Shown: piece after piece, positions 53,809 through 62,688 of the stretch | Position numbering within the stretch: the stretch's first letter is position 1 | How the letters are laid out: every line of letters starts with the position of its first letter | Source of the DNA: an uncultured Clostridia bacterium | Lineage (GTDB): Bacteria > Bacillota > Clostridia > Oscillospirales > Ruminococcaceae | Direction of reading: 5' to 3' | Length of the DNA stretch: 64,000 nucleotides | NCBI GenBank assembly: GCA_947168885.1 | Contig: CAMVNQ010000001.1 | Span: 496,001-560,000, forward strand | Made by a program: the position numbers and the translations under genes | Notes under the pieces: model-generated | Database searches by the model: none | The model's input: only the letters and a program-made list of their open reading frames with translations | Told to the model about the DNA's origin: nothing

Positions 53809-55926
53809 TCACAATTGATACCTATGCCGTACTGCAAATTCGGGCGCAAACTCCACCGCCGCCGTCCGTTTTGTCAGGTTGAACACCACCGAATAATTCT
53901 CATCGCCGGGGATATGGTTCTCGTGGAGAAGCCTGAACGCTGTGTCCTCATCGACTATGCCCTCATGTGCTTCAAGATAATCCTGATATGCAAGATACCT
54001 GTCCTTGCCGAAGCCATCCATTTCGGAATTGCCGTAAATGAGAAAATTCGAGCAGACCTGCCACGGCTTGTCGCTGCGAAGCACTTTCATCTCGCCGCCC
54101 ACATATTCGATAATGACGCTGTCACCGCTTGCATCGGCGATCTGAAAATGGGTGATATTATCCGCAGGAGACATGGTGTATTTTTCAAGAAATGCAAGGG
54201 CTTCGCTGACCGTCTTGCACCTGTCGATGATCGCACGATACAGGGAATGATTGGACAGCGGTATCTTTTTGCCGTCCGTTTCGATCTCTGTGCCGCTTGC
54301 TGTGAATATGACGAGTGCAAGACCGTGCGCGTTCATGCCGTCCTGTATCTCATAGGGCGTACCGAGTACCCTTGCACGGTTGATGGGCTTATCAACAGTC
54401 AGATCGTCAAACTTCTCCCACCCGGTATCAAAACCATAGCAGCAGTAGTACAGCAGATTGGAAAGCCCGATGGTTTTGCCGGTCACAGCATTTTCCGCAA
54501 GCGTCACACCGGGCAATTTCTTGGGATTGTCAAGGTTATGGCACAGCAGAAAGTCACCCTCTGCATTGCGAGCCGTAAAACCGGAGCAGTTGTGCTTGCA
54601 TTGGAATAGAAAATCGTCGCGCACACCCTCATACAGATGCTCGATCTGAAATTCCAGCATCGCCCATTCATCGACAGCGCCGCATTTCAGGAGTTCATCC
54701 AGCGCATAATCGCCGTAATAGGTGATCTCATAGGCGTTCTCACCGGGGTATTTCCGCAGAGAATCTATTGTCCTGTTCTTGTTTTCGTCCTTGAAACGGA
54801 AGTTATACTTTTCCTGCTCCTCCGATTCGATGATCGGGCAGCGGATATACGACTCTGTCACGTCAAGGAGCTTATTGAAAACATCATCGACCTCATCATT
54901 TTGGCACGGACTCATAAATATCAGATAGTACCGTGGTTGTTCCGGCTTGCAGAAAACAAAATTCTGACAGCGGAAGGATATGGTCGAGCCGCCGTGACAG
55001 ATCAGATCATATTCACCGCCCGGATACCGCTTCCAGCCACGCCAGCCGCAGCCGTAGGGATAAAACTGAAACATGGTATCCAGCGACTTTTCGCTTACGA
55101 TCTGCCCTGCAAAAAATGCCCTGTCAAATTTCAGCAGGTCAAGCACATTTGAGTGAATATCTCCGCAGCCCTTGGTGGTAAAGACCTCCGGAATATAAAT
55201 TCCAGTTTCGGGAACGCTCGTCACATCGCCAAGTGTGCCTGCCGAGGTGACAGTCATGCCCAGCGGTGTGAAGATCATGTCGTACATCAAATCCTTGTAG
55301 GTTCTCCCTGTGACCATTTCGAGTATCATCGCAAGCAGTATGTAGTTGGTGTTGCTGTATTCAAAATTCGTACCGGGGACAAAGTTCAGGTCGCAGTTGT
55401 ATATGTATTCCAGAAAATCTTCTTCGGGCATAGTTCCACCCCAGAATGTTTTTCTGATATCCTCATATTTACCACCAAAGAATTTTTCCGGCTCTTGACT
55501 AAAGTTCACAATACCCGAACTCATATGCAGGAGGTTGAAAATGCGCATATCCCCAGCCTTTTCATATTTCGGGAAATACTTGGTCACATTGTCCCATATG
55601 CTCAGCTTGCCTTCCTCGTCCAGCTTCATGGTAAGTGCCGCCGTAAAGGATTTGGTGATAGAGCCGATCTCATAGGTAGTCAGCAGAGACACGATCTCAC
55701 CGTCAATGTCCTTTGACCTTGAACCCGATGCCCAGATGATGCCGCTGTCCGTTGCTAAAAGGAGCGTACCTCTGATGTTTTCGGTCTTTACAAAATCAGT
55801 CAGCTTTCCAATCAGCTCTGCATATTCCGCTTTACCGCTGTGCCAGATGTGTTCGTCTGCATATGCAATATCCGCCACGCCGCTGTTTAGCTTTACAAGC
55901 TCGTTTAACACATTATCTTTATTCAT
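53809..55926 (-). CDS. Fusion of a serine beta-lactamase-like hydrolase and an Ntn-type acyltransferase/amidase
   Basis: 705 residues. Residues 30-350 match class C beta-lactamase/esterase-type serine hydrolases: YEIGSITKSFTAAL (SxxK nucleophile) and FEYSNTNYILLAM (YxN). Residues about 425-700 look like an N-terminal-nucleophile hydrolase related to peptidase C45/choloylglycine hydrolases: CKHNCSGFTARNAEGDFLLCHNLDN with a Cys nucleophile candidate that is internal, followed by the second conserved block NAHGLALVIFTA and ADASGDSVIIEY. A combined enzyme could open and then deacylate or transfer an acyl group on an amide substrate such as a beta-lactam, lipopeptide or bile acid. The fusion is unusual. 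Ntn enzymes normally need the Cys at the mature N-terminus, so cleavage between domains is expected. Confidence 0.75.
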   Translation of the reverse strand: MNKDNVLNELVKLNSGVADIAYADEHIWHSGKAEYAELIGKLTDFVKTENIRGTLLLATDSGIIWASGSRSKDIDGEIVSLLTTYEIGSITKSFTAALTMKLDEEGKLSIWDNVTKYFPKYEKAGDMRIFNLLHMSSGIVNFSQEPEKFFGGKYEDIRKTFWGGTMPEEDFLEYIYNCDLNFVPGTNFEYSNTNYILLAMILEMVTGRTYKDLMYDMIFTPLGMTVTSAGTLGDVTSVPETGIYIPEVFTTKGCGDIHSNVLDLLKFDRAFFAGQIVSEKSLDTMFQFYPYGCGWRGWKRYPGGEYDLICHGGSTISFRCQNFVFCKPEQPRYYLIFMSPCQNDEVDDVFNKLLDVTESYIRCPIIESEEQEKYNFRFKDENKNRTIDSLRKYPGENAYEITYYGDYALDELLKCGAVDEWAMLEFQIEHLYEGVRDDFLFQCKHNCSGFTARNAEGDFLLCHNLDNPKKLPGVTLAENAVTGKTIGLSNLLYYCCYGFDTGWEKFDDLTVDKPINRARVLGTPYEIQDGMNAHGLALVIFTASGTEIETDGKKIPLSNHSLYRAIIDRCKTVSEALAFLEKYTMSPADNITHFQIADASGDSVIIEYVGGEMKVLRSDKPWQVCSNFLIYGNSEMDGFGKDRYLAYQDYLEAHEGIVDEDTAFRLLHENHIPGDENYSVVFNLTKRTAAVEFAPEFAVRHRYQL

Positions 55927-55950
55927 TAGAAATCTCTCCTATCTCAAAAA

Positions 55951-56640
55951 TCATATCAATGACAGCACCAATGTAATAATTCCTGCTATCATAAACGGTA
56001 CTGAAATAAAATATCCGATCATTCTTGCACTCTTATCGGCGGTCGGCTCGACATAGCTTTCAAGGTCATTTTCGTCGATATACAGCGTTCTGCTTTCACC
56101 GATCTGAGGTACACCCACATTGGAATAGACCTCTTTTTCCATTCGGAGTGTTTCGCCGTTCAGCGTGATCTCATAGACAGGGCAATGCAATACAGCTCCG
56201 CCGGAGCCTAAGCGAGTTTTTCGTTCGACACAGATGCCCTCGACAGGTGTACTGTACTTTTCGGCGGCTCGTTTTTGTCCTACAAATGCTGCAAATGTAC
56301 CGCACAGCCCTCCTATCAGAAGTCCGGCTCCTGCAAGTGTTGGGATATGCGCTGTGATCGCTGTCTTTGTCTGTTCACTGCCGAAGTGATATATCAGCGG
56401 AAGAATCACTATAATTGCTCCCACGAGCATAGCCACAATATCGATCCACAAGCCCTTTTTCTTTGCTCGCAGCATTGCGATAAGACCTGCTGTGCCGATC
56501 ACAAGAAAAATCTGTCCGAGTATTACGGGGACAAGCCAGCTAAGCTCTGCCGAACGTGACACATAGACCATTCCAACAACAGAGGCGATAAACCACAGCA
56601 GGAAAACGAAAGATAGGATAAGGCTTAATGCTAATTTCAT
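55951..56640 (-). CDS. DUF3592-like membrane protein
   Basis: 229 residues, about five membrane helices with a soluble loop (CVERKTRLGSGGAVLHCPVYEITLNGETLRMEKEVYSNVGVPQIGESRTLYIDENDLESYVEP) that has the pattern of DUF3592 (PVxxYxxxGxxx...VGxxVxVxYxPxxP). Function unknown. Its start overlaps the stop of the upstream NUDIX gene by 4 bases. Confidence 0.65.
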   Translation of the reverse strand: MKLALSLILSFVFLLWFIASVVGMVYVSRSAELSWLVPVILGQIFLVIGTAGLIAMLRAKKKGLWIDIVAMLVGAIIVILPLIYHFGSEQTKTAITAHIPTLAGAGLLIGGLCGTFAAFVGQKRAAEKYSTPVEGICVERKTRLGSGGAVLHCPVYEITLNGETLRMEKEVYSNVGVPQIGESRTLYIDENDLESYVEPTADKSARMIGYFISVPFMIAGIITLVLSLI

Positions 56641-57167
56641 GACACACCGCCATTCTCAATATGCTCTTTTATCAGCAGCAGTGTCCTGTACTCCCTCTGA
56701 TTCCACGCAAGCTCGCCTACATTGTCAAGCATCGCCCGATTCTTGGCTATCGCTTCATCAAGGGTGTACAATGCCGTCCGCATACCATATTGCTGTTCCT
56801 GTTCGCTGAGCTGTGTTTCTCCAAGCTCATCGGACACCTCACAAAAATACAGTCTGCTGATCTGGTGGAATATACTGCTCTCGTGATAGCTCTTGAAGTC
56901 CCTTCGCTTTTCCTCGATATATCCAAACGGACGGATAGTGTCGGGGATAACGGAGTAACCTGTTTCCTCCCTGATCTCACGGATAAGGGTATCTGCATCG
57001 GATTCGCCCTCGTCCTGACCTCCGCCGGGGAGACTGACCTCGCCTTTGTTGTCATCGAGCAGCAACAGCTTGTCTCCAATAAAAACGATACCCCGTACAG
57101 CGACTCTTGCCCATACGTCCATATCTTCATCGTAGTCTTTCGCATCTAACAGCAGTAATCGCTCCAT
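56637..57167 (-). CDS. NUDIX hydrolase (larger)
   Basis: 176 residues from ATG 57167, GGAGG 5 bases upstream. Nudix box GGGQDEGESDADTLIREIREETGYSVIP is intact. A C-terminal extension (TQLSEQEQQYGMRTALYTLDEAIAKNRAMLDNVGELAWNQREYRTLLLIKEHI) matches nucleotide-sugar or NADH-type Nudix families. First gene of the 57167-53386 operon. Confidence 0.88.
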   Translation of the reverse strand: MERLLLLDAKDYDEDMDVWARVAVRGIVFIGDKLLLLDDNKGEVSLPGGGQDEGESDADTLIREIREETGYSVIPDTIRPFGYIEEKRRDFKSYHESSIFHQISRLYFCEVSDELGETQLSEQEQQYGMRTALYTLDEAIAKNRAMLDNVGELAWNQREYRTLLLIKEHIENGGVS

Positions 57168-57330
57168 AACTACCTCCAAAATGTCGTTTTGCTATACTTC
57201 ATCTATTATACTCTAACATACAAACCTTAATTATAACTTAAATTGGATAGGGACTTTATCACTTTTTTGTGGGGTATGCTACCAATAATTATACCAGAGT
57301 TTACCCTATAAAGTCAATCGTCTAAATAGA

Positions 57331-57363
57331 AAGAGCTTGATTCTACGTCGAAATCAAGCTCTT
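57331..57363. terminator. Bidirectional terminator between operons
   Basis: AAGAGCTTGAT, 11-base loop, ATCAAGCTCTT. The 57168-57400 gap holds nothing else but AT-rich DNA. Confidence 0.8.
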
Positions 57364-57400
57364 ATGATTATTACCTATATTTGCCGATATAAGGTTCGCT

Positions 57401-58834
57401 CTAGATATGTGTCCTAAAGTGAAGTGTAACAAGCTGAAGCTCAAGCTCTGGGTATAATTCTTGAAGATTCCATATTCTCATGAAATCCAATTCAAATCCC
57501 TTTGTATTAAATCTTATATAATTGAAAAGGACACTCATTGTATAAGCTATAACATTCGCCTTATATGAATGCTTTTCCTTGTACCAGTCAGTTTGTTTGA
57601 TTATTTCGTCAGTACCATTAAAAATAATGGCGAGCGCGACTACCCGTTTGAAATAATATGTATTAAATACCGTATCAGACTTTGCCCACTGTTTTTTTAT
57701 GTTTTCTGCAAAAACCTTTACTACTGCTTGCTTACCTCTGCTAACGACATCCGGCGCCCCATCATATATTTCCATATATTTAGCCAATTCTACCATTTTA
57801 ATAACCTGGTTTTCAGGGTATCTTGTCTCATACTGTTTCATTTGGCTTGACTTCGGTTTGAATTTCATTTTTCCTTGATTATACTGACCACGCGTGCGTT
57901 CGTAATACCAGTATTGCTGAAATTGATTTCCGTGTATAGCTGGTGCTGGCGTCTTCCTTGAATAATCTTCCATACGAATATGGAATGGATGATTTGAGAA
58001 GAAATCCGACGCATCTACCTTGTTTTGAGAATTTGAATATTCAGATATTTTGGGGATTATCCTCTCCGACATTGAATGGTCAAGAACGGATATTTTCATC
58101 GGAACAAACAGCCTACTTATATCTACATTCTCATCTTTACGTGCAGTAAGAAGAGTATTGGCAATAGAAGCAGTAGTCTGACCGCCGTTTACAATCTGTA
58201 GATCCTTGATTCTTGTAATTTTAAGCCCTTCTAAAGTTACAGCTGTATCTATCTCTGATGCAGTAGCGGCTATTCCGTTGTTGTACGCAAAAAACATCTC
58301 TGGATAATTCTTTATAGTATTCTGTATGCTTTTATTAACCTTTCCTCTGACACTTAAAAAAGAACGAACATTACCTTCAAGTAATCGAGACCCATATTCA
58401 AGGTATAAATCGTTTAATATTTGTCCTGGGACAACAGCAAGGTAAGAAGTATAGGTGATAAGATTCTCTGGTTTTTCATCATTGGAGCCTTCATCAATAT
58501 CATATTGAGGCGATACTTCTATATCCGCAATAATGTCTACACATTCCACTGCCTTAACACACGGAATTCCATCTGTGCCGAAATCTGGTATATTTATTTC
58601 TACACTTTCTTTCTGTGTTTTGGAACTTACTACATCAAAGATACGTGTAACATCCCAGACATTTAATTCTACTATTGTCCCAGAAACCTCTGTATCTTTT
58701 ATGTTCTTTTTTCGCTGCCTGTTATAAGCATCTGTAAGAAGGTAAAACCTATACTTGGTTATGTTTGCCTTTTCATAATATAAAGTTTGCGCGAATTCAT
58801 AAGCCTGAGTACTCTCTTCAAGCTCAAGATACAT
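57401..58834 (-). CDS. AIPR-family (abortive infection phage resistance) protein
   Basis: 477 residues. The central AIPR region is typical: NYPEMFFAYNNGIAATASEI, LQIVNGGQTTASIAN, SERIIPKISEYSNSQNKVDASDFFSNHPFH and YWYYERTRGQYNQGK. The family is linked to phage defence and is often found in operons with nucleases or in islands; here it stands alone. It begins MYLELEESTQAYEFAQTLYYEK with no strong ribosome site and family members often have a longer N-terminus, so it may be truncated or start upstream. Its mechanism is not established. Confidence 0.8.
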   Translation of the reverse strand: MYLELEESTQAYEFAQTLYYEKANITKYRFYLLTDAYNRQRKKNIKDTEVSGTIVELNVWDVTRIFDVVSSKTQKESVEINIPDFGTDGIPCVKAVECVDIIADIEVSPQYDIDEGSNDEKPENLITYTSYLAVVPGQILNDLYLEYGSRLLEGNVRSFLSVRGKVNKSIQNTIKNYPEMFFAYNNGIAATASEIDTAVTLEGLKITRIKDLQIVNGGQTTASIANTLLTARKDENVDISRLFVPMKISVLDHSMSERIIPKISEYSNSQNKVDASDFFSNHPFHIRMEDYSRKTPAPAIHGNQFQQYWYYERTRGQYNQGKMKFKPKSSQMKQYETRYPENQVIKMVELAKYMEIYDGAPDVVSRGKQAVVKVFAENIKKQWAKSDTVFNTYYFKRVVALAIIFNGTDEIIKQTDWYKEKHSYKANVIAYTMSVLFNYIRFNTKGFELDFMRIWNLQELYPELELQLVTLHFRTHI

Positions 58835-58847
58835 TTACCTGACTGCC

Positions 58848-58885
58848 GCATCTTTTGCAAAAAACCTAGTTTTCCGAAAAGATGC
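58848..58885. terminator. Hairpin between AIPR and HipT genes
   Basis: GCATCTTTT..AAC/GTT..AAAAGATGC stem. On the minus strand it would end transcription from the hip operon. Confidence 0.65.
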
Positions 58886-58960
58886 CGTGTGGGGTCCGCT
58901 GTCAGAGTCTCTCATCCGTCCGAATAATGCAAACCTGATATCGTCTTTGTTGTCAAGCGT

Positions 58961-59917
58961 TCAGATCGTACCACCCAGAACATCGCATCTGGCATCGATG
59001 AGTTCCGAGAACCGTTCTTTTAAATGCGGAAGCAGAAGTGAGCCTTCACACAATTCCTGATATTTTGACCTCAGCGATACTATTTTTGCGATCATTTTTT
59101 CAGCCGATACTTTCGGAATCTCACATTCATCTGCAAACACAAAGAAGTCTTTCTTGCGGATGTGCATTTTCTTCCCGCACAGTGTGAGAGCAAACTCTTC
59201 CTTATCTTCGGGCATAATAACATTAACAGGCAGCAGGTCATACGCTGGAGAGAGAACATAAACACCGCTTGCTTCGTTAGTCTCGATCAAAGAAAAGTTT
59301 TTCAGGTGCATATCCGAGTTGCCGACGACATAAGAGAAAACTATCCGCATAAACAATTCCGTCATATCCAGCTTAGACTGCGAGGAGTATTTTGTTATCA
59401 CCTTTGCACAGCGCTCATAAGAGCCCTTATATTTATCCTGAGTCAAGCGCAGATCAAGCTGGCAGAAATCTTCCATAGCAAACATGCGAACACCTGACTT
59501 ATCAAATGCTCTATCGACTCTTTTCGTGATATATGCAATTGCATCTCCGCTTCTAATAAGAGCGTGCGGCACAGTTGCTATCCCGGTAATATCCGCCATT
59601 GTCATTACCAGCTGTTCGGCTTCCGGCAGGCACTCAAATTCAGCGACCTGTGGCTTAAGTATATATCCTGTAGGATAATTAACTAATGTCAGCCGTGAAC
59701 CGTTTTTGTCCGAATGCAAATGGAGAGAAAGCTTTTTCTGAACGCCGGGTACGGTAATACCTTTGCTTGTATTTTCCTTTGCTATTTCTTCAAGTGTTTT
59801 TTCGTCTATCTCGATTTCCGGAATGGTTTTTGTGCCGAAAAAGCGCTTGACGCACGCCGGATGCCAACCGTTTATCTCATTGTTTTTCAGCGGTTTCCCG
59901 CAACAGCAGCAGTTCAT
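58961..59917 (-). CDS. hipT: HipT-like serine/threonine kinase toxin
   Basis: 318 residues. A cysteine cluster begins the protein (MNCCCCGKPL). The HipA-type kinase core follows: Gly-rich loop GITVPGVQKKLSL (residues 53-65), phosphate/ATP region GYILKPQ, catalytic VVGNSDMHLKNFSLI and metal-binding LSPAYDLLPVN. The short N-subdomain that HipA has is encoded separately upstream. HipT-type kinases phosphorylate a tRNA ligase. The usual SIS-type regulatory serines in the loop are replaced by Thr-Val-Pro. ATG 59917 is chosen over 60007 because GGAAAAAAG precedes it and the overlap with hipS is 4 bases. Confidence 0.88.
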   Translation of the reverse strand: MNCCCCGKPLKNNEINGWHPACVKRFFGTKTIPEIEIDEKTLEEIAKENTSKGITVPGVQKKLSLHLHSDKNGSRLTLVNYPTGYILKPQVAEFECLPEAEQLVMTMADITGIATVPHALIRSGDAIAYITKRVDRAFDKSGVRMFAMEDFCQLDLRLTQDKYKGSYERCAKVITKYSSQSKLDMTELFMRIVFSYVVGNSDMHLKNFSLIETNEASGVYVLSPAYDLLPVNVIMPEDKEEFALTLCGKKMHIRKKDFFVFADECEIPKVSAEKMIAKIVSLRSKYQELCEGSLLLPHLKERFSELIDARCDVLGGTI

Positions 59918-60243
59918 CTTTTTTCCTCCAAAACGCTGACATTCCCGATCCCGTCCTTGCACGCAACAAGAAGCAATCCAAAGCGATCTTTTGTATCTAT
60001 CTTCCAATTTCTGCTGACGACACCGAGAAGCCAGCCTTCCGGGATCAGTCCGTCAAAGAACGGAAACAATGTGTTAGAGGTGTACGGCTCGCTTGACAAA
60101 GGAAGAGTCAGAGATACTGCCGATGCGTTTTCAGATCTCAGATAATCGTCATCATACGAGAACATATATCCAGAATCCGTTTCCGAAAGTAAACCCGCAA
60201 AAGTGTTTCTCACATACACATAAGCTTTTCTGAAGGCTTCCAT
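59914..60243 (-). CDS. hipS: HipS-like antitoxin (HipA N-subdomain protein)
   Basis: 109 residues. It matches the HipA N-subdomain 1 (AYVYVRNTFAGLLSETDSGYMFSYDDDYLRSENASAVSLTLPLSSEPYTSNTLFPFFDGLIPEGWLLGVVSR). In HipBST systems this separate protein, not HipB, neutralises the kinase. It overlaps hipB by 1 base and hipT by 4 bases, giving strict coupling. Confidence 0.88.
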   Translation of the reverse strand: MEAFRKAYVYVRNTFAGLLSETDSGYMFSYDDDYLRSENASAVSLTLPLSSEPYTSNTLFPFFDGLIPEGWLLGVVSRNWKIDTKDRFGLLLVACKDGIGNVSVLEEKR

Positions 60244-60446
60244 TATCTACCGTCCTTTCTTCCCGGAACGGCAACAGCTCCGAACATCTCAAGAGCAGTA
60301 TTTACCTTATCCATGCGCACAGTCTCTTTGCCTTGTTCGAGATCACGAACAAAACGAAGCCCCAGTCCTGATCTCATAGCAAACTCTTCCTGTGTAAGAC
60401 CGGCTTCTTTTCTGCGTTTTTTTACGAATTCTGCAATAGGATTCAT
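60243..60446 (-). CDS. hipB: HipB-like XRE repressor
   Basis: 67 residues, helix-turn-helix FVKKRRKEAGLTQEEFAMRSGLGLRFVRDLEQGKETVRMDKVNTALEMFG. First gene of the operon; three palindromes TATACC-N6-GGTATA lie directly upstream and are its likely operators. Confidence 0.9.
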   Translation of the reverse strand: MNPIAEFVKKRRKEAGLTQEEFAMRSGLGLRFVRDLEQGKETVRMDKVNTALEMFGAVAVPGRKDGR

Positions 60447-60485
60447 AGTTCTGTCCTCCCAATCAATTCTCTTTGATATATATTA

Positions 60486-60585
60486 TATACCATATCGGGT
60501 ATAATGTCAAGTATTGTTTTTATGATTTATACCCGTTATGGTATATTATTGCCTTGCGTAAAGACAATATACCTTATCAGGTATA
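60486..60585 (-). promoter_or_regulatory. Three operator palindromes upstream of hipB
   Basis: TATACC-N6-GGTATA at 60486-60503, 60528-60545 and 60568-60585. The centres are 42 and 40 bases apart, about four helical turns, allowing cooperative binding on one face. Confidence 0.85.
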
Positions 60586-60628
60586 ACGCTGACAAAAACC
60601 ATATTGTCTAACAAAAGGATAGCATTTC

Positions 60629-60650
60629 AAAGAGCATATGAAGGCTCTTT
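60629..60650. terminator. Hairpin after the Spo0A-like gene
   Basis: AAAGAGC, 8-base loop, GCTCTTT with T tract. Confidence 0.7.
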
Positions 60651-60654
60651 TTGT

Positions 60655-60858
60655 TTACAACATTGCCTTTACCGATGATGTCAGCGCAGCTATAAATTGC
60701 TCGGGTGTAGGTGTTTTATCACCGAACTGCTCCCAGAACATGACCGCTTCAGGCTCTGTTGAGGACATACCGACCCTGATCATTTCTTCAAAGTCTTTGC
60801 GTACTTCTTTGACCGAGACCCCGTTTTGCTTTGCTACTTTCTTGATAATGTTGTTCAT
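60655..60858 (-). CDS. Small Spo0A C-terminal-like DNA-binding protein
   Basis: 67 residues from ATG 60858 (GAAGGAAAT upstream): NNIIKKVAKQNGVSVKEVRKDFEEMIRVGMSSTEPEAVMFWEQFGDKTPTPEQFIAALTSSV. The pattern resembles short Ruminococcus proteins annotated as Spo0A C-terminal-like helix-turn-helix. It is too short for a receiver domain. Possibly a regulator; target unknown. Confidence 0.5.
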   Translation of the reverse strand: MNNIIKKVAKQNGVSVKEVRKDFEEMIRVGMSSTEPEAVMFWEQFGDKTPTPEQFIAALTSSVKAML

Positions 60859-60964
60859 TTTTATTTCCTTCTTTCCATATATGAGAGGCATTATACCTCG
60901 TATAGCGGTATTATATCATAGATCTGATGTCGAAAAAACTCATAATCGGTCGGGAAATAAAAAA

Positions 60965-60986
60965 AGATCGGCATCTCTGCCGACCT
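60965..60986 (-). terminator. Terminator of the XRE gene
   Basis: AGGTCGGC-AGAGAT-GCCGATCT followed by TTTTTTTATTT on the minus strand. Confidence 0.9.
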
Positions 60987-61001
60987 GTCGATTATTGTCG
61001 A

Positions 61002-61331
61002 TTAATTTTTATTCTTTTGCTCCACAAGAAGATCAACAACATCAAGAATATCGCGCTGCTGCTCCTGCGATAACGCACCGATCTTATCGCCCAGCATCGT
61101 CTGTCTGATCCCAACTTGTGTATCGAGTACATCACATAAAAGCATATCAGCCGAAACATTTAGCGCATTTGCGATATTAATAAGTGTTTCGAGCGAAGGA
61201 GATCTTTCGCCGCGTTCAAGCACACCTATATGCTTTGATGATACATCGCAAAGCTCTGCAAGCTTATCCTGTGACATACCGGCAGCTGTACGATACTTTC
61301 GAATATAAATGCCAATTGATGAAAAATCCAT
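61002..61331 (-). CDS. XRE-family transcriptional regulator
   Basis: 109 residues. N-terminal helix-turn-helix: IGIYIRKYRTAAGMSQDKLAELCDVSSKHIGVLERGERSPSLETLINIANALNVSADMLLCDVL, then a helical tail. Typical phage- or element-type regulator. The iteron-like array 140 bases upstream (61473) may be its operator. Confidence 0.88.
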   Translation of the reverse strand: MDFSSIGIYIRKYRTAAGMSQDKLAELCDVSSKHIGVLERGERSPSLETLINIANALNVSADMLLCDVLDTQVGIRQTMLGDKIGALSQEQQRDILDVVDLLVEQKNKN

Positions 61332-61472
61332 AAAAACACCCGCTCTCAGACTACAATTACCTCTAATAGTATATCCTAATCAAAGCAAATGTAAAACAAG
61401 ATATCGGATGCAATATGCCTCACAATGAGGCATTTGATGATTAGTTGAAAAGCGATCGATACCTTCGATAAA

Positions 61473-61579
61473 TAGACCAAAAGTGGTCTATTTTTATCAG
61501 TATATAGACCACTATTGGTACATAAATGGTCTATTTTTTATCAGTATATAGACCACTATTGGTACATAAATGGTCTATT
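61473..61579. repeat. Iteron-like array of six TGGTCTAT/ATAGACCA half-sites
   Basis: Half-sites alternate in orientation at 61473, 61485, 61505, 61528, 61549 and 61572. The unit TGGTCTATTTTTTATC... repeats with a period of 43-44 bp. It lies between divergent genes; a repressor array or a replication origin. 61580-62271 holds further AT-rich DNA, a 9-bp inverted repeat GTTTGGCCC/GGGCCAAAC (61770/61813), a palindrome TTGCGGCGCGT-AAG-ACGCGCCGCAA (62194-62218) and no gene. Confidence 0.65.
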
Positions 61580-62271
61580 TTTTATATTTAGTTTTGTCAC
61601 GCATAGGAGAAAAGTATATAGCTCGAAAATCAATTATAGTTAGACTTTCAAACGTGACATTTGATTAAAAATGATGTAAAAATATACTTTGGCCAGGGTG
61701 TGACATAGAGGTGATGGGGTTGGCCAGAAATCGCAGAAAGAAGTGCTTGATAATCAAGGGTTCAAAAAAGTTTGGCCCGATGGTTTTCTCTGCAAAGTAC
61801 GAAAAAACATGCGGGCCAAACCAATCTTTAGTCCTGATAGCGTAGGCTTAGCGGCAGTTTGGGACGAGGCGGGTCAAAGTTGACGAAAAAAAGGGGAAAG
61901 GGCATAAGAGAAAAAATCACGCGCCCCGTTTTGATGGCTTGTCCAGAAAACATTAAATTTTATCACGCGCCCGTAAAAAACAAGGAAAAACGAACCACAG
62001 ATTTTTAGGAAATAGGGCTTGTCCAGAGCGTGTCATTTTTTTGAAAATCACACATATACATTTGTAAAATTGTAAAAATAAAAAAGAAATAATTAATTAC
62101 GATTGTATTAAAAAACATGAGACTGAAAAAAGCTGATATTTGTTAAAAGATACAATTACAAAAATAATCCAATTAAAATACACGATAAGAAAGTTGCGGC
62201 GCGTAAGACGCGCCGCAAAAAAGAAAAAAGGAAATGGGGTAACAAAGACAAACGAAATGATAATATGTCAC

Positions 62272-62330
62272 GGGAGCGTAAAGTGCGGATGACCAGCCAT
62301 GATCCGTCGAGTGCAAATCTCGGAGCTCCC
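62272..62330 (+). ncRNA. tRNA-like three-way junction
   Basis: GGGAGC pairs with GCTCCC as an acceptor-like stem. Inside are CGGAT/ATCCG with an 11-base loop, and TCGAG-TGCAAAT-CTCGG, which has the 5-bp stem and 7-base loop of a T-arm with the loop one base from consensus. There is no D-arm and no CCA, so it is not an ordinary tRNA. T5 follows. Confidence 0.4.
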
Positions 62331-62359
62331 AACTCCTTTTTGCTTATTTATTTCTTTTA

Positions 62360-62393
62360 CCCGCTTCTCTGATCAGGAAGGCGGGGCTTTTTG
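62360..62393 (+). terminator. Intrinsic terminator
   Basis: CCCGC.TCT-loop-AGG..GCGGGG then CTTTTTGCTTT. A second hairpin GCCGG-TGCGACT-CCGGC is at about 62413-62431. 62432-62688 holds only a possible 30-codon frame at 62524 without a good ribosome site. Confidence 0.75.
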
Positions 62394-62688
62394 CTTTGAT
62401 GAGATACTTAAAATGCCGGTGCGACTCCGGCACAAAGCGACAATTTTAATTTATAGTAAAGGGTGATTTGATATGTAATACCAAAAAACAAAAAAATACA
62501 AAAACAGAAAGTGGGCGATAAAAATGCATCAACACAAAAAATCCTGTAACAGGAAGAACAGAGATTTATTGATATGGATGTTGATACTATATGCTAATAC
62601 TCATACTGGCAAGTAATGCCAAAAACAAAAATTAAAAAAGAAAGAAGGTAAACGCCGCCGGGATATTACTTCCGGCGGTGAAAAAACT

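Noticed and set aside
61473..61579. CRISPR array
   Set aside because: Repeats alternate in direction, spacers are not unique, units are too few and there are no cas genes.
62272..62330. Ordinary tRNA gene
   Set aside because: No D-arm, oversized middle loop, T-loop off consensus and no CCA or matching 3' end.
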